64,000 nucleotides of DNA from Chloroflexota bacterium (lineage in GTDB: Bacteria > Chloroflexota > Dehalococcoidia > Bin125), in contig JAPPFB010000020.1 of NCBI GenBank assembly GCA_028875225.1, positions 124,001-188,000 of the forward strand, written 5' to 3'. Position numbers and translations under genes: made by a program. Below are positions 15,507 to 24,278 of this stretch, one piece after another (the stretch's first letter is position 1; each line of letters starts with the position of its first letter). Below the pieces are notes generated by a model. That model ran no database searches, was not told the origin of the DNA, and worked only from the letters and a program-made list of their open reading frames with translations.

Positions 15507-17555
15507 ATGGCCGGCCGAATTGTAGGCATGATTTCCGTATTGACGTTCGTCGGCGTCGTGGCCGCGGCGGCGGTGCATCTGATGCTGGCGCTGGATTCCG
15601 AGGAAGACTCGGGCCGCCAGACGGCCAAGGTGTTGGCCGAGGCGGTCGGGCGCTGGCTCGTCGCCAATGACGTCGAATCATTGGTGGATGCGGAGATTGC
15701 GGAGCTGCTGCGAACCCAGGCGCCGTCAGAAGCTGATAGCGAGGCCGCCGGGGTTGAGCTGGGAACGATCTGGGTATTCAACTCGCAGGCGCGACTCGCA
15801 GCGTCCTCGACCGATGCGCGAACGATCGATCGGACTGAGATCCTCGCCGCCCGCGAGGTGCTGGCGCCGAACGCGGATACCGTGCTCGAGTCGCTGCCGG
15901 ACGGACGCTACGCCGGTACCGCGGCGATTCGAGATGCCGAGGGCACGGCCATTGGCGCGGTGCGGATTGAGTTCACGACCAGCCAGATCGGCACGCACTT
16001 CGACCTCTACCGCACGGAGTACATCATCGGGGTGATCCTCATCCTCGTGGCGCTCGTGCTCGCCAGTTGGTTCCTGGCCCGTCGGCTGGCGCGACCGATT
16101 GGGCTGATGGTTCGGGCCGCCAGAGCGGTCGAAGATGGCCGGCAGCCGGAACCGGGTGTGGCCGCATCGCTGCGCAACACCTCGCTGACACGGGATGAGT
16201 ACGGGGAACTGGCCGGAGTGTTCCTCGACATGGCTCGGGAAGTCGGGGCGAGGGAGATCCAACTCAACGCGCTGGTTGATGAGCGGACCGTGGAGCTTTC
16301 GGAGAAGAATCGAGCGCTCGAGGACGCACAACGCGAGATTCGCAACGACCTGGAGATGGCGCACTCGGTACAGGCGGCGCTAGTGCCGTCGGACCTGCCG
16401 GAGGATCCCCGCGCCGGAGTGGCTGCCTACATGACGCCGGCGCTGGATGTCGGCGGGGACTTCTACGACGCGTTCCTCACCGATGATGGACGTCTGGCGT
16501 TCGCGATCGCCGATGTGTCAGGCAAGGGCGTAGCGTCGGCTCTGATGATGGCCGTCGGCCGCGCATTGTTGCGCAGTTCGGCGAACCAACATCCCGACCC
16601 GAGCGACGCGGTCGCCTCGACCAACGATCAGCTTTGCAGCATGAATCCCAAGGAACTGTTCATTACAGCGTTCTTCGGCGTGATTGACATGGATCTGGGC
16701 ACCCTGACCTACGTCAACGCCGGGCATGATCCTCCGTACCTGATCCGACCGGACGAAGCGCCGGAGATGATTCCACACACCGGCGGCATCGCGCTGGGCG
16801 TCTTGCCCGATCTTCACTACGCCGAGACCACCATCCCGCTCGATCCGGGCACGTCGCTCTACCTGTACACGGACGGCATCACGGAGGCGGAGAACGCCAG
16901 CGGGCAACAGTTTGGGCGTGATCGACTGGAACAGCAGCTGGCGAACACGAATGGCGCCGGTCCTCAGGTGCTGATGGAGGACATTCTGGGCGATCTGCGC
17001 GCGTTCACCGGCGACGCCAGGCAGTTCGATGACATCACCTGTATGGCCGTGCAATTCGTCGGCGGCGCGTCGCCCGAGCCGTACATTCCCGGTCGCGGGC
17101 AGACGCACCTGGCGTCCGGTTGGCGGCGCATGGTGGTGCAACCGACGCTGGAGACGTCGCTGCCGCGGGTCGCGGCGTTCGTGGAGCGTTTCGCCGAGGC
17201 TCAAGGATTCTCACCCGGCGAGATCTACCGCATCAACCTGGCCCTGGACGAACTGTTGACTAACACGATCGAGCACGGATTTCCCGGGCGCGAGCAGGAG
17301 GCCGACATCTCGGTCGCCATGCGGAGCGAAGGCGACAGCGTGATCGTGCGCTATGAGGACAACGGTCCCGAGTTCAACCCATTGCAGGCGACCGAGCAAG
17401 ACACCGAGCTCGAACTGGAAGAGCGGCCGATCGGCGGGCTGGGCCTGCAGCTGATCGCCTCAACCTTTGACGACGTGAGTTACGAGCGGTCCGACGGACG
17501 GAACGTTACGATGTTGCGACAGAGTCGGGCGACACCCGACGAGGAGCCGGATTAG
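15507..17555 (+). CDS. Sensor-HAMP-PP2C (SpoIIE type)-HATPase fusion
   Basis: A 682-residue membrane signalling protein. TM1 (about 5-29) and TM2 (about 172-191) bracket an extracytoplasmic sensor. A HAMP domain (192-255), a coiled coil (256-290), a PP2C/SpoIIE phosphatase (GGDFYD at 316-321, DVSGKG at 336-341) and a C-terminal RsbW-type ATPase domain follow (LALDELLTNTIEHGF, YEDNGPEFNP, GLGLQLI). It combines the phosphatase that activates a STAS antagonist with the kinase that would inactivate it. The STAS gene follows 41 bp downstream, an obvious substrate. Confidence 0.92.
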   Translation: MAGRIVGMISVLTFVGVVAAAAVHLMLALDSEEDSGRQTAKVLAEAVGRWLVANDVESLVDAEIAELLRTQAPSEADSEAAGVELGTIWVFNSQARLAASSTDARTIDRTEILAAREVLAPNADTVLESLPDGRYAGTAAIRDAEGTAIGAVRIEFTTSQIGTHFDLYRTEYIIGVILILVALVLASWFLARRLARPIGLMVRAARAVEDGRQPEPGVAASLRNTSLTRDEYGELAGVFLDMAREVGAREIQLNALVDERTVELSEKNRALEDAQREIRNDLEMAHSVQAALVPSDLPEDPRAGVAAYMTPALDVGGDFYDAFLTDDGRLAFAIADVSGKGVASALMMAVGRALLRSSANQHPDPSDAVASTNDQLCSMNPKELFITAFFGVIDMDLGTLTYVNAGHDPPYLIRPDEAPEMIPHTGGIALGVLPDLHYAETTIPLDPGTSLYLYTDGITEAENASGQQFGRDRLEQQLANTNGAGPQVLMEDILGDLRAFTGDARQFDDITCMAVQFVGGASPEPYIPGRGQTHLASGWRRMVVQPTLETSLPRVAAFVERFAEAQGFSPGEIYRINLALDELLTNTIEHGFPGREQEADISVAMRSEGDSVIVRYEDNGPEFNPLQATEQDTELELEERPIGGLGLQLIASTFDDVSYERSDGRNVTMLRQSRATPDEEPD

Positions 17556-17596
17556 GCTATCCTGTCGATTGCGAGACGTGACCGAGGAGAAACGCC

Positions 17597-17932
17597 ATGG
17601 TTGACCTGTACCCCGAATACGACGACAGTGTGTTGGTCCTGAATCCGCTGGGTCGCATCGATGGCACGAACGCGAAGGCGTTCGAGGAGGCGCTGCTTGG
17701 GCGGATCGATGCCGGCGACACGCAGATCCTGATGAATTTTGAGGGGATCAACTACATCTCCTCGGCCGGGCTCCGTGTCCTGTTGATGGCGGCGAAGCGC
17801 ACGAGCCAGTCGGCTGGCCAACTCGCGCTCTGCGGGGTCCAGGACCACATTCAGGAAGTGTTCAAGTTCTCCGGCTTCTCTGAGATCATTCCGATCCACG
17901 ATGACCGGCCGGCGGCGCTGAACACCTTCTAG
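17597..17932 (+). CDS. STAS anti-sigma factor antagonist
   Basis: A 111-residue STAS domain of the RsbV/SpoIIAA type. The phosphoacceptor segment is YISSAGLRVLL, with Ser56 the likely phosphorylated residue by alignment to the SpoIIAA serine. GAGGAG lies upstream of the ATG. It is downstream of the PP2C/HATPase fusion, which could both dephosphorylate and phosphorylate it. No sigma factor gene lies in the window, so the final target is elsewhere, or the pathway is not sigma-directed. Confidence 0.92.
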   Translation: MVDLYPEYDDSVLVLNPLGRIDGTNAKAFEEALLGRIDAGDTQILMNFEGINYISSAGLRVLLMAAKRTSQSAGQLALCGVQDHIQEVFKFSGFSEIIPIHDDRPAALNTF

Positions 17933-17970
17933 CGACGGTCAGACCGACAGACCCTCAGTCCGACACCAAC

Positions 17971-18021
17971 CAACATCGCCTGAATGTCCCGCCCGGTTGG
18001 GCCGGCATTCAGGCGATGTTG
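17971..18021. terminator. Strong hairpin between convergent genes
   Basis: CAACATCGCCTGAATG (17971-17986) pairs perfectly with CATTCAGGCGATGTTG (18006-18021), a 16-bp stem with a 19-nt loop. It lies between the convergent STAS and aminotransferase genes, so it probably terminates both. Confidence 0.75.
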
Positions 18022-18035
18022 ACACGCTGCCCAGA

Positions 18036-19403
18036 CTAGAGACCGAGTTCGGTCTCGAGCCGGGCGATGGCGCGTGAGATTCGGCTGACCAGCTCATCAG
18101 CCTCTTCGAGGTTGGTTGCCAGCGGGGGCGCGAACGGGATCATCGCTCCTCCTCGCGCCAGGACGCCCTCGTCACGCAGATACTGGGTGACGCGCTCCTG
18201 GACGTTGTCGGATTCGTCGAAATCTTCTCCGGTCGACGGGTCCTTCTTCAATTCGATGACCTGCATCAGACCGATGCCGCGCGTGTGATGGATCGTGCGG
18301 TGTTGCTCGCGTAGCTGGACCAGTCGCGAGCGCACGTGCTCACCGACGCGGGCCGAGTTTTCGACCAGACCTTCGCGCTCGATGATGTTGAGGTTGCCGA
18401 GCGCGACGGCGCATGAGACCGGATTGGCGCCCCAGGTGATGCCTCCGATGGTGCCGTCCTTGCCGGCCTCCTCGAAGGTCCTGGCGATGTTGTCGTTGAC
18501 CAGGGTTGCGGCGATAGGCGAGTAGCCGGAGGAGATCTGCTTGGCCGTAGTCATGATGTCGGGCTCCACGTCGAAGTGGTCCATGCCGAACCACTTGCCG
18601 GTGCGGCCGAAGCCGTTGATCACCTCATCTGCGATCAGGACGATGTCGTACTTGTCGCACAGCTCGCGCAGAGTGCGCCAGTACTTCGCGTCGGGTACGT
18701 AGCTGCCGTTGGCGGTGGAGATCGGTTCGGCGATCAACGCGGAGATGGTGTCCGGTCGGGCGGCGACGATGACATCCTCGATCGTTCGGGCACAGAACAC
18801 GTCGCACTCGGGGAAGGTCTTCTCGTAGGGACAGCGGTCGCAGTTCACGTTTGGTACGTGGATGGAGCCGGGCACCAGGGGCTCGTATGGCGTGCGCATC
18901 GAATAGGCCGCGGCATTGACGGACAGCGCTCCGGCGGTCTGTCCGTGATAGGAGCCGATCCGTGAGATGGTCTTGAACTTTGTCCCGTTGCCACGGATGT
19001 GGTGGTAGTGCTTGGCAATCTTGAGCGCGTTCTCAACGGCTTCGGAGCCGCCATTGACGAAGACGGCCTTGCGAATGGTTGAAGGCGTCAGGTCGAAGAG
19101 CTTGGTCGCCAGCGCGACCGCCGGCTCGGAGGCGTAGGCGAAGGTGTTCTGATAGGCCAGCCTGGACATCTGCTCGTGCGCGATGTCGGCCAGCTCGGTG
19201 CGGCCGTGTCCGACGGCGTTGAGCCAGAGGCCGGACATCGCATCGATGTACTCGCGTCCCTGATCGTCGTGGAGGAAGATCCCCTCGCCCTTCTGGATGA
19301 CGAGCAGTCCATCGTCGGCGGCGAGGTCGGCGTGTGACTGGGTCGGGATCCAGAGATGTTCCAGTGATTGTTTGCGCAGCGCTTCCTGGGTCGGGGTGGT
19401 CAT
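18036..19403 (-). CDS. Class III PLP-dependent aminotransferase
   Basis: A 455-residue omega-aminotransferase family protein. The PLP lysine is Lys288 (TTAKQISSGY), with Asp259 in LIADEVINGFGRTG for the pyridine nitrogen and GGSEAVENALK for the phosphate. A four-Cys segment (Cys188, 191, 200, 204) is present, as in one subgroup of these enzymes. AGGA lies upstream of the ATG. The amine substrate is not predictable; no biosynthetic neighbours are present. Confidence 0.92.
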   Translation of the reverse strand: MTTPTQEALRKQSLEHLWIPTQSHADLAADDGLLVIQKGEGIFLHDDQGREYIDAMSGLWLNAVGHGRTELADIAHEQMSRLAYQNTFAYASEPAVALATKLFDLTPSTIRKAVFVNGGSEAVENALKIAKHYHHIRGNGTKFKTISRIGSYHGQTAGALSVNAAAYSMRTPYEPLVPGSIHVPNVNCDRCPYEKTFPECDVFCARTIEDVIVAARPDTISALIAEPISTANGSYVPDAKYWRTLRELCDKYDIVLIADEVINGFGRTGKWFGMDHFDVEPDIMTTAKQISSGYSPIAATLVNDNIARTFEEAGKDGTIGGITWGANPVSCAVALGNLNIIEREGLVENSARVGEHVRSRLVQLREQHRTIHHTRGIGLMQVIELKKDPSTGEDFDESDNVQERVTQYLRDEGVLARGGAMIPFAPPLATNLEEADELVSRISRAIARLETELGL

Positions 19404-19482
19404 GCAGGGTCCTGTCGTGCCATGGGTTGTTCAGACAGGATAGGCGCTGGCGAGTTCGCCTGGGGCGCGACCCGCAGGGAGG

Positions 19483-19526
19483 CCCCCTCCGTCACTCCGT
19501 GACACCTCCCCCATAGGGGGAGGTCT
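19483..19526. terminator. Repeat B copy after the GNAT gene
   Basis: CCCCCTCCGTCACTCCGTGACACCTCCCCC followed by a GGGGGAGG arm: a GTCAC/GTGAC hairpin next to a CTCCCCC/GGGGGAG hairpin. It lies 2 bp beyond the stop codon of the minus-strand acetyltransferase. The two-hairpin plan matches the copies at 10380 and 31867. Confidence 0.6.
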
Positions 19527-19528
19527 AT

Positions 19529-20134
19529 CTAGCGCTGGGCGGAGGTGGGCGCGCCGCGAGCGCGGAGGTCATAGGCCATGACGACGAGGTCTCGGAGGCG
19601 GCCGCTGCGGTCCATGACCCAGCCGGGGAGGGTCGCGACGGGCTGGAAGCCGAGGGATTCGAAGACTGCCTGGGCGCTGAGCTGGTCATGCGTCATGCGG
19701 GCTGAGATCCGCTCCAAACCGATGGAGTCGGCGATTGCGAAGATCTCCTCGGCGAGAAATCGTCCGAGTCCCTGACCGCGAATCTGTGAGTTGACGGTGA
19801 CGCGGATCTCGCCCATGTGATCGGTCCAGCCGGCCTCGTTGTGGACGAGGGACGCTTCGCCGACGATATCGCCGGAGTCAATGGCGAGCACGGTGGTGGT
19901 TCGGTGTTCGGCGATGTTCTCGAGCCATCGGTCGACGACTCCTTCGTCGGTGATGTCCCAGGGGAGGTAGAGCAGATCGTCAGTGGAGAGCGACCGGGCA
20001 AAGGCGAGGAAGCGGGCCTTGTCGGCGGAACTCATCAGGCGCATGTCGATTTCGCGGCCGCCGCGAAGGGTGGCTCGACTGGGGTAGCGCCGCGCAATCA
20101 GGGCGGCTTGGCGGGCGGATGCTTCGGTGGTCAT
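19529..20134 (-). CDS. GNAT family N-acetyltransferase
   Basis: A 201-residue GNAT protein. The acetyl-CoA loop is VTVNSQIRGQGLGRFLAEEIF (Q/RxxGxG/A type). The N-terminal strand and helix (REIDMRLMSSADKARFLAFARSL) and the MTHDQLSAQAVFESLGFQ segment fit the family. GGGAGA lies about 5 nt upstream. The acceptor substrate is unknown. Confidence 0.85.
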   Translation of the reverse strand: MTTEASARQAALIARRYPSRATLRGGREIDMRLMSSADKARFLAFARSLSTDDLLYLPWDITDEGVVDRWLENIAEHRTTTVLAIDSGDIVGEASLVHNEAGWTDHMGEIRVTVNSQIRGQGLGRFLAEEIFAIADSIGLERISARMTHDQLSAQAVFESLGFQPVATLPGWVMDRSGRLRDLVVMAYDLRARGAPTSAQR

Positions 20135-20268
20135 CGATCGTCTCCCGTTTCACTGTCCTGACGAGTTGGCTCTCGACTATCCATCCGTTGCCGGATGGCG
20201 TGCGCGCAGAGTACCACTGGGGGCGCGACCAGGATTGCAACAGTGCTGCGAACGTCGTGGATGTGCGG

Positions 20269-20820
20269 TCAGCTTGACGGTGGACGCCAGCGGGTCGTCC
20301 GGGGTTGCAGGCGGGCACCTCGGTCGGCGGCGGAGTCGGCTTCGATGGCGACATCGTCGCCGGGATACATCGTGCCCTGTCGGACGACGCGGGCGTAGAG
20401 CCGGGAGCGGCCAGGATGGGTGGCCTGGTTGATTCGGTTGAAGTCGCCGTCGCTGAAACAGTGGGCGATGATGCGGCAGGGCGCGGCATACGAAGTGATC
20501 TCGACGACAACCTGGTCGCCGAGATGGACGCGCGAACCGGGCACAAGCTTCTTCCAGTCCAGGCCGCGAACCGTGACGTTTTCGCCGGTTGTCCCGGGTC
20601 CAATCTGGTGACCGTCGGCTCGCAGCGCGTCGAGGATCTCAGCGGAGAAGAGACAGACGGCGCGTTCGCGTCCGCCGTGGTGGCGACGGTCTCGCTGTCG
20701 GTCGCGGGTGAGGCCGTATTCGTTGACAACGGCTTCGGGCACTGCCCGCTTGGGTACGCCTCCGGCGGAGACGTTGAGTTGCTCTATACGTCCAGTTGAT
20801 TTGGGTTTGGCTGTGGTCAT
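20269..20820 (-). CDS. MOSC domain protein
   Basis: A 183-residue MOSC domain, the fold that carries sulfur for molybdenum-cofactor proteins. It shows RRHHGGRERAVCLFSAEIL, GPGTTGENVTVRGLDW and the conserved cysteine in APCRIIAHCF. The molybdenum substrate or a metal-sulfur target is not indicated by the neighbours. No signal is present. Confidence 0.9.
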   Translation of the reverse strand: MTTAKPKSTGRIEQLNVSAGGVPKRAVPEAVVNEYGLTRDRQRDRRHHGGRERAVCLFSAEILDALRADGHQIGPGTTGENVTVRGLDWKKLVPGSRVHLGDQVVVEITSYAAPCRIIAHCFSDGDFNRINQATHPGRSRLYARVVRQGTMYPGDDVAIEADSAADRGARLQPRTTRWRPPSS

Positions 20821-20929
20821 GTCGCTATCCGCCTTGTCACCTCGACTGGCCTGATTCTAAGACTTGCCGCATGAGTGTCGCCTGGGATGTGGTTCTCAAC
20901 GGCGCCCTCCTTCGGAGAACCCGCCTCTG

Positions 20930-20988
20930 GCCCCCGTTCAAGCCGGGGGCAGGCTTTCGGCATCTCCCCCGGCTTCGCGGGGGGAGAA
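20930..20988. repeat. Repeat A/B-like hairpins at the end of the flavoprotein gene
   Basis: GCCCCCG (20930-20936) pairs with CGGGGGC (20944-20950), and CTCCCCCGGCTTCGCGGGGGGAG forms a second hairpin. The stop codon of the flavoprotein gene falls in the first loop, so the last residues of that protein are encoded by repeat sequence. Confidence 0.65.
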
Positions 20989-22635
20989 CGGACTGGGAGG
21001 GTTCTGCGCAGTGCTCCAACTGGCGATCATGCCGTCGACGTAGAGGACGCGGAGGGCGGTGAGGAGGCCGGGGAGGAGTTGGGTCTGTTGTTGCTGGGGG
21101 ACTCCCTCAAAGAGGTCGTTGAGCAGGGCTCGGACGGTGCCTTGTCCGTCGATCCGCGTTGCCAGCGCGGCCACGACCATTGAGATTGGCGCGCCCTGGG
21201 GTCGAGAAGGCGAGGTCATGACCGCGCCCCACTCGAACTGTCCATCGCCGATGACCGGCTTTCTCGCGAGTTGCACGCCGGCTGCGAGGGTCGGGACAGC
21301 GTTGAGCATCGGGCTGCGATCGGGCCAGGCGGCATCGATCAGGCGGGCCATCTCGGCATCGCGGCGCTCGCGCTCCGATTCGACGGCGGCGACGCCCTGG
21401 ACGAAGTCGGCCGGAGCTTCACCGCGTTCGAGCACCACGCGCTCATAACCCTGGGGCGGCTGTCCAGCGACGGCGGCGATGAAGGCTTCGCGGGGTGAGA
21501 CGTCGTCAGAGGTCTGGGTTAACCGGCGGGCTTCCCAGAAGTAGGAGTCGGAAGTGCGATTAGAGGCGTAGAAGAGCGCGGCCATCTCGCGGAACTGGTG
21601 GTACTGCTGCATGTAGAGCTGGGTGTAGACCTCGGCGGCTGGCTCTTGCATTTCCGGGTCTCGGAGTGCGGAGGTGACGTAGGCGGCGGCGAGCACGGCC
21701 GAGGACATGGCGAGGTGGACGCCGGAAGAGAAGAGCGGGTCGATGAAGCAGGCGGCGTCGCCGACGAGAATGAAGCGGTCGCCGACGAGGCGCTGCGAGG
21801 TGTAGGACCAGTCGCGGATGACTCGGGCGTCGTCGATGAGCTCGGCGTCGGCCAGCATCGCCGCTGTCCGGCCGGTCAAGGAGAGTTGTCCGCGATAGAA
21901 GTCCTCGGGCGATTGCCCAGCGAGCCGGGATGCGCCCCAGGCAGCGTCGACGACGACGCCGACTGACATGACGTCGTCGGGCAGGGGGATGGCCCAGGAC
22001 CAACCATGTTCATAGGCCTCGATGAAAATGTTGCCGGCGTCCGGTTCGGGCAGACGCTCGGCGCCGCGGAAGTAGCTGTAGACGGCGAGGTTGCGGAAGA
22101 ACTCGTCGTTGGTGCGCAGATCGAGGCGCGTGGCGAGGAAGCCGTATTGTCCGCTGGCGTCGACGATCCAGTCGGCTTCGTGCATCTGCGTTTCGCCACT
22201 TGCCGATTCCACGGCCAATGAACTGCGGTCGCTGTCATCGAGATTGACATCAACGACGCGCGAACCCTCGTGAACGGCAACGCCGGAACGTTTCGCGTTG
22301 CGTAGGAGCATCTGATCGAAGGTCGGCCGCCAGACCTGGTAGGCGTGGGGATAGCTGGCGTTGGTCTCGGCGAAATGCCAGGACCAGGGCTCGGGATTTT
22401 TCCCCCAGACCATGGTGGCGCCGTACTTGGGGGTGAAGCCGGCGGCTTCGATCTCCTCGATGACGCCGAGGTTTTCGAGGATGGGGATCGAGGCGGGGAG
22501 CAGGGATTCGCCGACGTGCTCTCTGGGGAATATCTCGCGCTCGAAGAGGGTGACGTCGAAGCCCTGCCGGGCGAGAAGGGTGGCGGCGGTGGAGCCGCCG
22601 GGGCCTCCTCCGATGACGACGATCCGGTGGGTCAT
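20938..22635 (-). CDS. Flavin-dependent halogenase-like oxidoreductase
   Basis: A 565-residue FAD protein of the tryptophan-halogenase/geranylgeranyl-reductase superfamily. The FAD motif GGGPGG is at 9-14. HVGESLLP (40-47), a Lys in FTPKYG (Lys70) and WSWAIP (212-217) fit the WxWxIP signature of flavin halogenases. GDAACFIDPLFSSGVH is the second FAD segment. The C-terminal half is longer than in simple reductases and may set substrate choice. The last residues come from a repeat hairpin. Halogenation is a proposal; hydroxylation or reduction remains possible. It is not next to a flavin reductase. Confidence 0.8.
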   Translation of the reverse strand: MTHRIVVIGGGPGGSTAATLLARQGFDVTLFEREIFPREHVGESLLPASIPILENLGVIEEIEAAGFTPKYGATMVWGKNPEPWSWHFAETNASYPHAYQVWRPTFDQMLLRNAKRSGVAVHEGSRVVDVNLDDSDRSSLAVESASGETQMHEADWIVDASGQYGFLATRLDLRTNDEFFRNLAVYSYFRGAERLPEPDAGNIFIEAYEHGWSWAIPLPDDVMSVGVVVDAAWGASRLAGQSPEDFYRGQLSLTGRTAAMLADAELIDDARVIRDWSYTSQRLVGDRFILVGDAACFIDPLFSSGVHLAMSSAVLAAAYVTSALRDPEMQEPAAEVYTQLYMQQYHQFREMAALFYASNRTSDSYFWEARRLTQTSDDVSPREAFIAAVAGQPPQGYERVVLERGEAPADFVQGVAAVESERERRDAEMARLIDAAWPDRSPMLNAVPTLAAGVQLARKPVIGDGQFEWGAVMTSPSRPQGAPISMVVAALATRIDGQGTVRALLNDLFEGVPQQQQTQLLPGLLTALRVLYVDGMIASWSTAQNPPSPFSPREAGGDAESLPPA

Positions 22636-22710
22636 GGGAGGATCGTAGTGGTTGGGTGGCTCCGGGTACTACGGCGACAGGAACGCGGGATCTGCGCACA
22701 GCGACCGCAG

Positions 22711-22764
22711 TCTGGGCCCCGCGTCCCCTGTTAAAGCCAGGGGCAGGCAAGAGCAGGGCATCGG
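22711..22764. repeat. Diverged repeat A copy
   Basis: GTCTGGGCCCCGCGTCCCCTG...CAGGGGC...GGGCATCGG: the left end and the GGGCATCGG tail of repeat A are kept, but the stem is re-formed as CCCCTG/CAGGGG (22725-22730 with 22738-22743). The tail runs into GATGGTTGGG and GATGGTGGG, like minisatellite units at the left edge. Confidence 0.6.
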
Positions 22765-22833
22765 ACTTTAGGGATGGTTGGGCAGCGGATGTGAGGGATG
22801 GTGGGCTGCGGAGTTTAGAGAGGGGGCTTAACG

Positions 22834-22865
22834 CCGAAGGCCCGCGCCGGGGCGCGGGCCTTCGG
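22834..22865. terminator. Hairpin terminator of the luciferase-like gene
   Basis: A near-perfect inverted repeat (CCGAAGGCCCGCGCC against GGCGCGGGCCTTCGG) about 20 bp beyond the minus-strand stop at 22886. It is very GC-rich and lacks a clear T run. Confidence 0.65.
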
Positions 22866-22885
22866 GTATTGAACCGGGAAAGGGA

Positions 22886-24181
22886 TTAGTCGCCGGACAT
22901 TGGGTCGCCGGTAAGGGTGTTGACCTCGAAGGCTCCCTTGAGGTCGAGTTCCTTGCCCATTTCTCGGACGGCCGGGATGACTTCCTCGCCGAAGAGGCGG
23001 AGGGAGCGCATGGCGTCCTCGTGGTTCATCGCGCCGTCGCCGTCCCAGAAGAAGATGTTGCCGGGGCGCAGCTCTTCGAGGACGTGGCGGATCTTGGGGA
23101 TGACCGTGTCGGGCGTCCCCGTGATGATCGAGTACTTGTTGACCTGTTCCTCGTAGGTGCCGAAGGCGTCGGCGTCGACCTTGTCCTGCTCGGCTTCCTT
23201 CTCGGCGAGTGCGGCGTCGCGCTCGGCCTGACGGCCGCGAGCGGCGGCGGCGAAGGTGCTGACCGTGGGCAGCAGCTGGGTGCGAGAGGTCAGACCGGGG
23301 AGGTTCTGCAGGTTGCTGCGGACGGTGCCCTGGTTGCCTTCGAGGAAGGGGTTGGCAGGGCCGGAGATGTACTTGCGGCCGGCTTCCTCGGCCAACTCTT
23401 CGGTCTCGTCGACGTGGACTTTGAACAGGTAGCCGTGGTGCTCGGTAGAGGCCTCGTAGCCGTTCTCCCGAGCGACCTCGTCGTAGTAGTCGAACGACTG
23501 CTTGGTCGGCTCGATTTCGGTGGCGAGCATGACGTAGGGGTAGCGATGCTCAGCGCACCACTTGACCGTGTTCCTCGACATGACGCCGGGGATCCAGATC
23601 TGGGGGTGCGGCTCCTGGTAGGGGCGAGCCCAGGGGTTGACGTAGCGGTATTGGTAATGCTCGCCTTCCCAGCGGAAGGGACCGGGTGTGGACCAGGCCT
23701 TGACGACGAAGTCGTGGGCTTCCTGGAAGCGTTCCCAGTTGAAGGGGGCCTGGGAGTTGTGGGCGACCGACTCGCGGCCGGTGCCGCGAACCCAGCCGGT
23801 GACCAGTCGGCCGCGGGAGATCATGTCGATCTCGGCCAGTTCTTCGGCCAGCCAGAGGGGGTCTTCCCAGATCGGGAGGACGTTACCGAGCAGGACGATC
23901 TTGGCGCGCTTGGTGATGCGGGCGAGGATCGCCGCTTCGACGTTCATCACGCCGCCCATGCAGAACGGCGTGGAGTGGTGCTCGTTGAGCATCAGGCCGT
24001 CGAAGCCCATTTCCTCGGCGTAGACCTTCTCGTCGAGGTAGCGGTTGTAGAGCTCGGCGCCGATGCGGGGGTCGTAGTCCCCGTTGGTCATGCCGAGGTC
24101 CTCGATCTCGCGCCCGGTCGCGCCGACCCAGCCCGATTCGAAGTCCTGATAGGGACGTTCGGTGAAGTAGCCAATGAACAT
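22886..24181 (-). CDS. Luciferase-like (LLM class) flavin monooxygenase
   Basis: A 431-residue bacterial-luciferase-type monooxygenase. It shows the TIM-barrel opening MFIGYFTERPYQ, GFDGLMLNEHHSTPFC, a long LVTGWVRGTGRES segment and PHPQIWIPGVMS. A charged insertion (AAARGRQAERDAALAEKEAEQD, about 315-340) is distinctive. AGGA lies about 7 nt upstream. Such enzymes use reduced FMN and oxygen on organic substrates. The following gene, 97 bp upstream on the same strand, is an alpha/beta hydrolase, a common pairing in degradation pathways. Confidence 0.92.
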   Translation of the reverse strand: MFIGYFTERPYQDFESGWVGATGREIEDLGMTNGDYDPRIGAELYNRYLDEKVYAEEMGFDGLMLNEHHSTPFCMGGVMNVEAAILARITKRAKIVLLGNVLPIWEDPLWLAEELAEIDMISRGRLVTGWVRGTGRESVAHNSQAPFNWERFQEAHDFVVKAWSTPGPFRWEGEHYQYRYVNPWARPYQEPHPQIWIPGVMSRNTVKWCAEHRYPYVMLATEIEPTKQSFDYYDEVARENGYEASTEHHGYLFKVHVDETEELAEEAGRKYISGPANPFLEGNQGTVRSNLQNLPGLTSRTQLLPTVSTFAAAARGRQAERDAALAEKEAEQDKVDADAFGTYEEQVNKYSIITGTPDTVIPKIRHVLEELRPGNIFFWDGDGAMNHEDAMRSLRLFGEEVIPAVREMGKELDLKGAFEVNTLTGDPMSGD

Positions 24182-24278
24182 GGTTGCGGTTCCTGTTCCT
24201 CCGGCTCAGTGTGTGGTGACTGGAGCCGGTTGTACGTTCCTCAAAATGATACGTGATCTCGCACGAATCGCCGCAGGC

